64,000 bases of DNA from Channallabes apus (Eukaryota; Chordata; Actinopteri; Siluriformes; Clariidae): NCBI GenBank assembly GCA_030522415.1, contig CM060121.1, forward strand, positions 20,382,642 through 20,446,641, read 5' to 3'. Under the pieces are notes generated by a model, which saw only the letters and a program-made list of their open reading frames with translations, had not been told where the DNA came from and searched no databases. Made by a program: the position numbers and the translations under genes. Shown here one piece after another: positions 34,110 to 45,300 of this stretch (its first letter is position 1; each line of letters starts with the position of its first letter).

Positions 34110-34658
34110 TCACATTGTCCACAGCCCAAGATTTTAGCATTGGCATGAGTGACCAAAGGTGCTATAGCAGCCTGACCATGTACATTGACCCTGTGGAGCT
34201 CCCGACAAACAGTTTTGGTGGAAACAGGAGAGTTGAGGTGCACATTTAATTCTGCAGTGAGTTGAGCAGCTGTGATTTTATGTTTTTTGGATACAATCTG
34301 GGTTAACATCCGGACATCCCTTTCAGACAGCTTCCTCTTGTGTCCACAGTTACTCCTGTAGGATGTGGTTCGTTCTTCTTGGTGATATGCTGACATTACC
34401 CTGTGTACTGTGGCTATCACAAAGACTTACTGTCTTGGTCATAGATGATCTCTGATACATTATGTATAACATAATGTTGTGTGCCTTGCAATATTTTAAG
34501 CAAAACGGTGCTATTACTCTGCTAATTATACCTTCACACTTTGCTCTTACTGGTGGAATGTGCAATCAATGAAAATTGGCCACCAGGCTGGTCAAATTTA
34601 GCCCTGAAATCTCCAACACTAAATTGGCCAGTGTTTCAGTTCCACTGTCCAACCCCTG
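34107..34658 (-). pseudogene. Tc1-like element, transposase N-terminal half only
   Basis: On the minus strand the right terminal repeat CAGGGGTTGGACAGTGGAAC begins at 34658 beside TA. A frame at 34420-34110 encodes a DNA-binding region with the linker KRKLSERDVRMLTQIVSKKH. The catalytic half is gone and the element runs into the TA microsatellite. It differs in sequence from the other Tc1 families here. Confidence 0.8.
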
Positions 34659-36180
34659 TATATAGTTATAATATTAATTGAAGCTGAAATTGATTGTTAA
34701 ATCAGAACATAAAAGTAATAGCTGAAGTTAGTAGGACAGTAAAGACAGTATGGAAGATTTTTAACATCAACCGTTCAAATATATATACACACATATAAGT
34801 TGTCTCACACAAGAGATGATTGGTCACAGTAGTAAGTGGAGGTACCAAAAATTATCTTTCAGCAGAACAATATATAGAATACACTAGAGTTTGATCTGAC
34901 AAAATCAATATGAAGAGGCTGAGCTGCTGAGAGGCCGCTCTAGTTATAACTTTAGAAAATTTTAAAGCTAGTCAGAGGTGGGTAAACAATATTTCAGGAG
35001 GTTAAGAGTTCTGTCCACTTAAGCCCTGATTTAATGTTGTGGAACATTCATAAGGCATGTTACTTCTTTTGATTACTTACATTATAGCAACTGTAAAGCA
35101 AATAAAACTTTTCCTCACCAGTCTCTCTTGAAGTCATGTCACAAAGAAAATGAAAGTACAAATTTCTACCAATCTTGAAGATGGCTCTGCTACTATCGTA
35201 GCATTTACAGTTTTTGCCAGCTGTTTACGCACTAAAAGTGAATCCTTTGATAAAACCATAAAACCATTAACTTTTGTAGACACTCCTTAAACAAAGTGTT
35301 TTTGCTTTGTACCAAAAACCACTTTCTTTGTTTAAAAATTTGGAACACACTTTCTGCAAACCACTGCACACTGTTTACTGTTTCTTACAAGAACAAAAAA
35401 ATCTTTTGCAATCATTGGAAATATCAAAATATATCAGAAATTGGCAACACCCACAGACATGCACGAAAACACATATACCTATTGAAAACCAATCAGTCTG
35501 AGGCTTAGCACTACAAATGGACCTCAAGTAAACTCCTGATTTCTTGAGAGCTTTGCACACATGAAGCCAGTGAATAGAAGATGACGAGAAAAGGTGGAGG
35601 AACATCAACTATGAAAATATTAAAAACAAAAGATTCCATTATATCAACCATTTCAGTATATTGACACAGTGCCACATTTTACATCAGTGCCAGCTTATAA
35701 TGAAGCAGCTGTACATAGTTTGAGTTAAGGAAGTTTACATTTTTAAGATCTTTGCTATAACTAAGTGCAAGTAAGTGAACCTGTTATTTAATGTAATATA
35801 ATTATTGCAGTAGATTGTATCCTATTGGCATGGTATTAATCGAACTTTAAAAGCAGTACTGTATATGCAACCTGGACAGGGGAGGTGATCTGGGGCTGGG
35901 CATGCAGGTTGTCTGTTGGAGCATCTGCCTTGCATGTAACTTGTAGCTTTGACTTAATGTGGTTTTAGCTTGACACTGGAAAGTATATAACTCTTAACCA
36001 CATAACCATCTTCCTCTCCTGCAAAAATAGAAGGGCATGCAGAGACAGTGAAGTGGTGTACAGTATGTCCAAGGTTGGATACAGCACTTAAAGTGATATT
36101 TTCCATGTTGCCTAACAATGCATGGCCTTACTTAGTTGTGTATGAGCTAGTACTGTATGTCCAGACCCTAACAGATGTGA
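34659..36180. other. Intergenic, nothing recognised
   Basis: No supported gene, repeat or RNA. Short open frames near 35300-35510 show no known domain and no coding signature. Confidence 0.45.
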
Positions 36181-36181
36181 C

Positions 36182-36249
36182 ATCCATGAATGATCCATCC
36201 ATAACCTCTTACCATTGATGGATCCACAATGGATGGATCATTCATGGAT
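36182..36249. other. Perfect 21-bp inverted repeat, 26-nt spacer
   Basis: ATCCATGAATGATCCATCCAT (36182-36202) is perfectly inverted at 36229-36249. The spacer repeats GATGGATC. It could form a strong hairpin in DNA or RNA. No transposon boundary is seen. Confidence 0.85.
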
Positions 36250-36689
36250 CCATTACAATAGTACTTTTTGTTTTTCACTGTAATTAAATTTTGTTTATGT
36301 CAGTTTACAGTAACATATTGTATATATTTCTATACGTCAATTCCTATTTATTTTGTGGTTTATGTTGCTATTGTCATAAAACCTGCAATGGCAAAAAAAA
36401 AATTTCCTAATCCTTTCTATTGATGTTTTCATTTAAATGTGACTAGATGTGATGTTCTGGAATAGTCTTTCACAGAAGCCTAAATGAAAAAAAAAAAAAA
36501 AAAAAAGAAAGGGTGTAATCCTAAAGTCCTAAAGACAGCGGTGTTTTATATAAAGTACATTTGCATGTTGCTGCTGCTTGGAAATGAATAGTGGATATTT
36601 GCAATTTTGTTGAAAAAATGCCATTTAGAGAAAGGATTAGTAGGTTTAGTTGTCTAAAGCCCCTTTTGTTGCTGATCAGAGGGTCAGCA

Positions 36690-36872
36690 TTTAAAGCCCC
36701 CGTTCCACTAAATTGGTGCTGTTGGGCCCTTGAGCAAGGCCCTTAACCCTGCCTGTTCCTCGAGTGTCGTATAATGGCTGACCCCAGTCTCCTAACGAAG
36801 CCGAGACATGCCAAGAATAAAGAATTTTACTGTGCAGTAATGTACATGTGGCAAATAAAGGTTTGAAACCTA
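36690..36872 (+). repeat. Second teleost SINE family
   Basis: GGGCCCTTGAGCAAGGCCCTTAACCC, GGCTGACCCCAGTCTCC and the tail GTGGCAAATAAAGGTTTG are the body and tail of a widespread fish SINE. The head is degenerate (only CATTTAAAGCCCCCG). Confidence 0.75.
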
Positions 36873-37187
36873 AGGTTTCATTTTGTCATAAAAGTGAGAT
36901 GTCCAAGGGTTGTGTCTTACTTACTTGGCTTGCATATAGATCTTTGACACAGTGAGACAAGTTCTGCAACATGTGTGAAAGCAATTAGCAAAAAATGTTT
37001 ATAATTTTAAACCTGTATCGTTCTGTATTCTAAAAATGCTGACATTCAAGACTTAAATAAATGTCTCAGCATAGCATATTTAAAATATTAATGAACTCAC
37101 AGCCATGAACTCCAAAGATATTGGGGAATCATTTATGGTACGTTTTCCAAATAAAGCTAAATCTAAGCTAAAGCTAAAAAAATACTG

Positions 37188-37412
37188 TAAGCTCTCCCAA
37201 GTTTCCTCCCACAGTCTAAAGACATACAGATTAGGCCGATTGGTGATCCTAAATTGCCCATAGTGTATGAATGAGCATGTGTATTGGTGTGCCCTGTAAT
37301 GGAATGGCACCCTGTCAGGGTATACACTGCCTTATGCCCTAAGTCTCCTGGGGTAGGCTCCAGGCCCCCTGTGACCCTATATACAGGATAAAGCAGTATA
37401 GATGATGATGAA
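37188..37412 (+). repeat. tRNA-headed SINE body
   Basis: GTTTCCTCCCACAGTCTAAAG, GGCACCCTGTCAGGGTATAC and GGATAAAGCAGTATAGATG. The head is missing. Confidence 0.78.
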
Positions 37413-37449
37413 TGTGTGAGAATTACTGAGAGGAGAGGGAGGGAGGGAG

Positions 37450-37450
<1 letters not shown>

Positions 37451-37490
<40 letters not shown>

Positions 37491-37562
37491 TCATTTACTT
37501 CCTGTTGACATTTGGACTTTGGAGTTATATGAGTTATATGCTGGCAGTGACACCCACCTGTG

Positions 37563-37622
<60 letters not shown>
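37451..37622. repeat. (GA)n and (GT)n microsatellites
   Basis: GA run 37451-37488 and GT run about 37566-37622, separated by about 75 bp of unique sequence. Confidence 0.93.
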
Positions 37623-37626
<4 letters not shown>

Positions 37627-37813
37627 TGCGTGTGTGTGCCCAACAGCGAAGCTTGTGACTTCAAATAGAAATATATTGCATTTGGATGGTCACTTCGGGC
37701 TGTTTTTTTCCCCAGTTAATAGATTATTCGCATGATGACTATTTTAATATATTTAAAGCATGTAAATATTAAAATTCTAACGGATGTTACATTTCAGGAA
37801 ATCAAGTTCAGAA

Positions 37814-38078
37814 GGGGCAGCATGGTGGCTTAGTGGTTAGCACTGTCACTTGCACCTGCAGGATGAGGGTTCGATTCTTGGTGGGTTTCCTCCGGGGACT
37901 CCGGTTTCCTCCTATAGTCCAAAGACATGCGATAGGTGCGTGTAAGGGTGTGTATGTGTGTGTGCGCGACAGATTGGCACCCTGTCCTGGGTGTACCCTC
38001 CCTTGTGCCCGAAGTCCCCTAGATAGACTCCAGGCCCCTGCGACCATGTATAAAGGAAGATGAGAGTGAGTGACTGAC
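37814..38078 (+). repeat. tRNA-headed SINE, near complete
   Basis: Head GGGCAGCATGGTGGCTTAGTG, B-box-like GGGTTCGATTC, body GTTTCCTCCTATAGTCCAAAG, tail with GTGAGTGACTGA. It lies about 0.5 kb upstream of the nptx2 promoter region. Confidence 0.85.
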
Positions 38079-38519
38079 GTTTAAATGGTTAGGAAACAAA
38101 TAGATAAAGAGGGAGAAAAAAAAACACTGTAGTAGTGACGTGGAGTTTTTAAAGCCTGAGTAATTTTTCCTCCCTTAATGAACAAGAGGCAGGTGATTAT
38201 TCGCCGTTTACGCAAGCATGACGTTGGTGATGTCTAAGATTAATGTTTGAAATATCTTCATTTGAAAAAAGTGACCTCATTCAAGTCTACATCTGGCGGG
38301 AAATGAAGTGAGGCTGAGTACTCCTGCCACGGGGTGTGCATGATCACGAGCGCAATCAAACCGTAATTTATGACTCGCTCCATCTGTGGACGAAAGTGTC
38401 AAACTCTAGACTAAATGTCACTACGTCGGATACATGGAGCACTATGTAGAGTGTGGACGACGTTATTTCACTCGTAGTGCAGTGCGCTGATCTAGGGAGA
38501 AGGGATATGTTGTGATGCG

Positions 38520-38887
38520 ACTCGTGACGTAGTTAGGTTTAGTCAATCCGCGCGCTCCATCAGTCAAGCCTATATTAATGCGTTAACCCGCGGTAAGGCA
38601 ACCTGTCTCTCTGCAGCATCAGTGTAATAACTCTGAGGAGGACTATTCATCTAAATAAACACGTTTCTTTTTTCAATCTATTTAATACAAAAGCAGACTG
38701 TGTTCGGGTTTCAGCTCAGAAACAGACACTTGCTGCGCGCTTCAGGAAAAGAAGCTTTGTTTTATAAGCACTTCTTTTGACATGTTGTGTATTTTGTATT
38801 CGGATGTTAGTGACTTGTCGTGAAGGAGGGCGTTTTCTTGCACTTTTTGTTGTTTGTTTGCTTTTCGGACACTCTCGCGCTGCTGAT
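38520..38887 (+). promoter_or_regulatory. nptx2: nptx2 promoter and 5' UTR region
   Basis: A CRE-like TGACGTAG (38525-38532) and a TATA-like TATATTAAT (38571-38579) stand upstream of the gene in a relatively CpG-rich stretch with TCGTGACG and CCGCGCGC words. If the TATA is used, transcription starts near 38600 and the leader is about 290 nt. Mammalian NPTX2 (Narp) is known as an activity-induced immediate-early gene, so a CRE would fit. The leader holds an in-frame upstream ATG (38777), discussed in the findings. Confidence 0.45.
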
Positions 38888-39343
38888 ATGCTCGCGCTGT
38901 TTGCTGCGTTCCTGTGCGCTCGCGCGCTGGCTCCCGTGCACCTGGCGGCTGCGGATAAGCAGCCGCAGGGTGAGCGCTTCGTGTGTACCGCCGTGCCTGC
39001 GGGCGCCGACCTCAGCTGCCCGGTGGACACGGATAACCGCGTGCAGAGCGCCAGCCCTCAGGAGGACGAGTTCAGGAGCACGATCATGCAGCTCCAGGAG
39101 ACCGTGCTGCAGCAGAGGGAGACCATCTCGAGTCAGCAGGGCACCATCAAGGAACTCAACTCCAAACTTTCGCGCTGCGAGGCTGTGGCGAACGAGGCGC
39201 GAGACAGCAAGTGGCGTGGAGGCGCGCGCAGGAAGGACTTCGGTAAGAACACGATGGGCGATCTGCCGCGCGACCCCGCCGAAACCATCGAGCATCTGGG
39301 GAAGACCATGCAGGGGCTGAAGGACCGACTGGAAAACTTGGAG
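38888..39343 (+). CDS. nptx2: nptx2 exon 1
   Basis: 152 codons from ATG 38888 to the donor GAG^GTGAGA. It encodes the signal peptide, the FVCTAVPAGADLSCP region with two cysteines, the heptad-rich coiled coil and the family landmark NTMGDLPRDPAETIE. GC content is markedly higher than in flanking DNA. The start at 38888 matches the mammalian MLAL start; an in-frame ATG at 38777 would add 37 residues. Confidence 0.93.
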
Positions 39344-42300
39344 GTGAGAAAATATGCGCACCGTGTGGTTCTGGGTAGGAGAACACGAAAAATAAATCTG
39401 GGCTAAAAAAAAATAAAAATCACTGGATAATAAAATGTACTTTTAGCTTATCATTTAATATTCTAACAATAAAAAATAAAATTGTTATAATGTGTACCTT
39501 TTATACAATTTCTCTTTTTAGATTAATAAAGTAGTCTATCTATCTGTCTGTCTGTCTATCTATCTATCTGTCTGTCTGTCTATCTATCTACCTTTACAAG
39601 ATGTAAAGTATCTATACATACAAGGCCATAAACACCTATTTAAGTAACGTTACACAAGGTGTAGTCTCATTGTTTTCCTGTTGTAGCACATGCTTAAACA
39701 TTGCTTTCATATCATTAGAAAAATCTCTTCTGTTGGCAATCATCATGATTATCATTCTGCACACGCTCCCATTAATCTCACTTCCTGTCTCACTCTATTT
39801 CTCTATGGGGCATCTTTATTTCCTGTTGCTTTATGCATTATGTGCAGTACCGTGTCTAGTTCTTCACGCAGAGCGACAAAGTGCGGCTTCAAGCTCACAG
39901 AGGAATGGCACCACCTAAATGTGTGCAAAAGGAATGTTTCCAGTGTTTTTATAGTGGAAATACTCTATTTGTTGTCAAATGATAGGTATTTTCATGCCAT
40001 CTTTAGGGGTTCATTCTGTGGCTTCTTTAAAAGGTTCCCCTAGGAATACTTTCTGATAGAGAACGACTCTAAATGGAGCTTTTAGGCCTAGCCGAGGGAT
40101 TTAATAGGTTCCCCAAGGATTTCTACACAAATGGAATTTGATCGAAGTACCTTGCATGCTATAATGATGAATTATTTAGCATCAGCTTAATATTATTCAC
40201 ACATCAGTTGTATATGATCAGTTTTACTTTGTGAAAGGCATGTGATAATCAATACGTCAAGCAGATGGCCATACAATCTCCACACCGTACTAGATCCCCA
40301 GGAGTAATGATGTGTTCAAACAGCATATTGTCTGACTCACCATCACATGTGTACGCTGGGAGCAAACTTTTTTATTTTATCACACTATCTTTTCACATTC
40401 ACTGATAAAGGCATCATGAAGCAGAATATGATTAAAACTGATCCTTCCCCTCTTACAGCAGCAGCTGCATGCCAATGCTTCTGGTGCGCCATTCCCCAAC
40501 GAATTGCGTGACCTGCTAAAGCGACGACTGGGGGACCTCGAGAGTCAATTGCTGAGGAGAGTAGCTGAGCTTGAGGAGGAGAAGACTCAGCTATACAACG
40601 AGACAATGGCCCACCGGCAGCACACAGAGAACACCCTCAACTCACTGCTGGAGAGGATCACAGAGCTAGAAAGAAGTACGGCATTCTCACATCCTGTCAC
40701 TTTCTGGACTGATTTTTAATTGGAATGGAGCTTCTATGTATATTGGTCAAGGAAGTTTTTTTTTTTTTTTTTTTACTTTTTACTTAAATGTGTTAGGTTC
40801 AATCCAAGGGTCTGCAATATTATACAAGAGCAAGCTGACTTTTTTTGTGGTAGTTGCATGTGAACAAACTTTGTTTGCAATCAATTTTTTATACAGCTCT
40901 GTACTGGGAATCACATAGCCTCTGGCTTGCTGAAAGAGGATCTGGCATCATTGGGCTAATTTCTATTTTCAGAAATGAGAACAGGGACCATAGCACAAAT
41001 ATGACTAATTTACTAATGAGAACAGGTGTACATAATACACTAATCAGCCAACATTAAAATGCAAAACAAAATGCACAATATTATGTGGGTTTCCCTTGTG
41101 CCATCTGTATAGCTATGGCAGCTATGGCACCTTGGGGCATGACTCCACAAGACCTGAGGGGGTGTGCTGTGTTATCTAGCACTAAGACATTGGCCTCGGA
41201 TCCTTTGGGTATTTTGGGGACCACATGGATTGGACTTCCCACAAGTTCTTGGTTAGATTGGGATCTGTGGGACTTGGGCTCTTAGCCTGCTGGGCCCCAT
41301 GTGGAGTCATGGCCAGCATCAACTTTGAGTTGTGTTGCTTAGGCTTTTCTGTGGGATCAGACATGAAAGGATAGCCTTTGCTGCCCACATAAATGACCTT
41401 TAGATTCCCATGATCCTGTCACCAATTTACAAGTATATAATTGATAAAAAAAATTCTTTTATTAATATTATGTTTATGTTATGGCTGACCGGTGTATCTA
41501 AGTAGATATAAGCCCTAGTGAAGTTAGACCCAACCACAGATCCAACATTTCATCCTTTTGACCCCCTTGTTTGTTTTTTTTCTTACTATAGGTAACAGCG
41601 CATTTAAATCCCCAGAGAACTTCAAAGTTGCTCTACCATTGCGTACAAACTACCTTTATTGCCGAATCAAGAAGAGTCTGCCAGAAATGTATGCCTTCAC
41701 TGTGTGCATGTGGCTTAAATCCAGCGCCAGTCCTGGCATTGGAACACCATTTTCATACGGAGTCCCTGGACAAGCCAATGAGATTGTGCTGATAGAATGG
41801 GGCAACAATGCCATCGAGCTCCTGGTAAATGACAAGGTAAGTCATTAATTTTATAATATAAACTTGATCCTGTTTATGCAATCCTTTGGTATATTATGCT
41901 GTCTGAAACATTTTTGTTTATTATTAAGCTAAGATTATGTAGAGAGTCCACCACATAAGTGCTTGCAGACGAGCTGTTTGCTACAGAAATGATAACATAT
42001 TAAAATGTGCACCTTAAAATAAACATGTCATCTGAATTCAAGCCACCACTGTTGTTAGAGTTCCTCTTATAGCAAATAAATCAACATGTAACCAATCAGA
42101 ATGAAGAATTCAACAGCACTGTGGTATAATTAGGTATGCAAGTGGAGATGGAAATGTATTCCCAATGGTTTCCTTCTCTCTCTGTGGCATAACCGGAGAC
42201 ACAACAATCGGCATGGGCGGTGCATATTTCCAACCTGATCTGCCATTAGGGCTTTGAAGCAGCACGACTTGATATTAGGCAGTGCCAAGCTTCAGCTACA

Positions 42301-45300
42301 CAGAGTGGTCGCTGTGTAATCAGCATTACAAAGGTAGTGATCAAAAGAATGTGGTGGGAATTCAAAGAGGGATTCAAGTGCAATCGGTAAACAGCTCCAC
42401 AGTGCACCATCTGTGGGCCTAAACACAACCGCAGAATAAATCTTTATAGTAGATTAAACCTTTATTGACAATCTTTCGCAGTAAAAATCATCATTCGCAA
42501 AGAGGATTAACAAGGAGCAATTTTTTCAAATCTGTCAAAGCTCATCAACATAAAATGTTTCCATAGATTAGAAAGATATTGTAATTTGCTGTGTGAGATC
42601 AATGATGGACAATATATGAAAGTAGTGTAGACATGTTGTCAATTTGTTGAGAAATGAATATCGATGACCTTTTCATGATGAAAATTAATTGGTTATCATG
42701 GCTTTGGAAACACTGTAGTGATGTTATGTTGTACTGTATGCATTTGCTTTTTTAAAGAGGAAAACAAAAAAAGCTTTCAAAATGAATGTACTTGGTGTTT
42801 GGAACTTTTTAAGAAAGGAAGACATTTGGAAAATGTTTTTTCAAAATATGTTAATTGACTAAGGTGTTCCTCACACTTGCATTTTCTTTTCCGGAGTCAT
42901 TTGGCGTCTACTTTTGGTACAATTAGTAAAGGAATGCTACAGTAGGAGTGCAGGACTGGTCCAGAGATCTTGAAATCAGAGATTTATTTATTAATTTTTT
43001 TGATTGATTGACTTTGGCTAAACTGTTATGCAGTCAAATTCAAGTGTGGAGATTTTCTTTGCACTCAGGGCCACATACTAAGGCACGTAATTGCTCTAAC
43101 TTTGCTCACATTATTTACCACTGCATTATTACTTTTGTAATGTCAATGGTTATGGTTCCTGAGATATTAAAAAAATACTTTTATTGTACTGGAACACTGT
43201 AATAAGCTCACCTTTGTGGTGCAACTGCTTGTAATGAGAGGACAGTAAAAAAGGCACATCTTGGTCTGCCTGCATACAAGATCAGCTCCTTCTTTTCACA
43301 TAGTCCTGCATCGTGACATGCGCTGCATCCAAAAAAGCATATTTTCAAGCTTTCTTGGATGTTAAAACCACAGGAAAATAAAAACAAATTTTGCATGCAC
43401 AAAGTGACATACAGTATGCGATTATACTGTACATTTAAGCCATGGTTTGGATTTAATTCTTCAGCTATAAAACTTTTTACTTAAATGCGGTGCAAGAGAT
43501 CCTACAGCAATGTTTTTAACCCAGCTAACCTTCAGCACTAGAGTGCTTAAAAATATCAATATGGAATCAATCATTTTAACTGGGCTTATGAAATGATTTC
43601 TCCGCTTCTCTGCAAACAAAATGAAGCTATTTTTATAATAGGGATTTTATTTTTCACCCTGTAATTCTTTAGGCTCCTGAGAATTCAGAGACTGACCACA
43701 GTTTTAAAATACATGCATTAATGTACCACAGTAACAAGTCATTTACAAGCCTGATTGTGTTTTCAGCGATTTCTGAAGTGAACAGTGGCTTGCAAAAGTA
43801 TTCGGCCCCCTTGAACTTTTCCACATTTTGTAACATTACAGCCACAAACATGAATCAATTTTATTGGAATTCCATATGAAAGACCAATACAAAGTGGTGT
43901 ACACGTGAGAAGTGGAACGAAAATCATACATGATTCCAAACATTTTTCACAAATAAATAACTGAAATGTGGGGTGTGCGTAATTATTCAGCCCCCTGAGT
44001 CAATACTTTGTAGAAACACCTTTTGCTGTAATTACAGCTGCCAGTCTTTTAAGGTATGTCTCTACCAGATTTGCACATCTAGAGACTGAAATCCTTGCCC
44101 ATTCTTCTTTGCAAAACAGCTCCAGCTCAGTCAGGTTAGATGGACAGCGTTTGTGAACAGCATTTTTCAGATCTTGCCACAGATTCTCGATTGGATTTAG
44201 ATCTGGACTTTGACTGGGTCATTCTAACACCTGGATAGGTTTTGTTTTAAACCAGTCCATTGTTGCCCTGGCTTTATGTTTAGGGTCGTTGTCCGGCTGG
44301 AAGGTGAACCTCCACCCCAGCCTCAAGTCTTTTGCAGACTCCAAGAGGTTTTCTTCCAAGATTGACTCTGACCAGCTTCCCTGTCCCTGCTGAAGAGAAG
44401 CACCCTCAGCCTCTTGGCTGTATTTCTGATCAGCGCTCTCCTCGTTCGGCCTGTGAGTTTAGGTGGACGGTCTTGTCTTGGTAGGTTTACAGTTGTGCCA
44501 TACTCCTTCCATTTCTGAATGATCGCTTGAACAGTGCTCTGTGGGATGTTCAAGGCTTTGGAAATCTTTTTGTAGCCTAAGCCTGCTTTAAATTTCTCAA
44601 TAACTTTATCCCTGACCTGTCTGGTGTGTTCTTTGGACTTCATGGTGTTGTTGCTCCCAATATTCTCTTAGACAACCTCTGAGGCCGTCACAGAGCAGCT
44701 GTATTTGTACTGACATTAGATTACACACAGGTGCACTCAATTTAGTCATTAGCACTCATCAGGCAATGTCGATGGGCAACTGACTGCACTCAGACCAAAG
44801 GGGGCTGAGTAATTACGCACACCCCACTTTGCAGTTATTTATTAGTAAAAAAAAATGTTTGTAATCATGTATGACTTTCATTCCACTTCTCACGTGTACA
44901 CCACTTTGTATTGGTCTTTCACGTGGAATTCCAATGAAATTGATTCATGTTTGTGGCTGTAATGTGACAAAATGTGGAAAAGTTCAAGGGGACCGAATAC
45001 TTTTGCAAGCCACTGTAATTACATGTCATTATAAGGACAAACTTAGTACCTGAAATTGACAAAACACAATATTTTTTTTATTATTACTCTATATATTGAT
45101 CTTATTCACAGAGAGTATCTGTACATGAGGTAACTTTGTTAAACATGTTCCTGTAGATCTAATTATATACAGTACAGAGCATTTGATTGATCCATTGATT
45201 GGTTTCATTGGAATATTGTACTATTTATTCGCAATCTCAATGCCCAGTGTTGCCCCTGCTGGCCAAGGTTTTAATTGTATTTATTGAAATTGGTAATACA

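Noticed and set aside
38807..39361. Long minus-strand open frame (184 codons)
   Set aside because: Antisense shadow of nptx2 exon 1; GC-rich coding DNA leaves opposite frames open, and no domain is seen.
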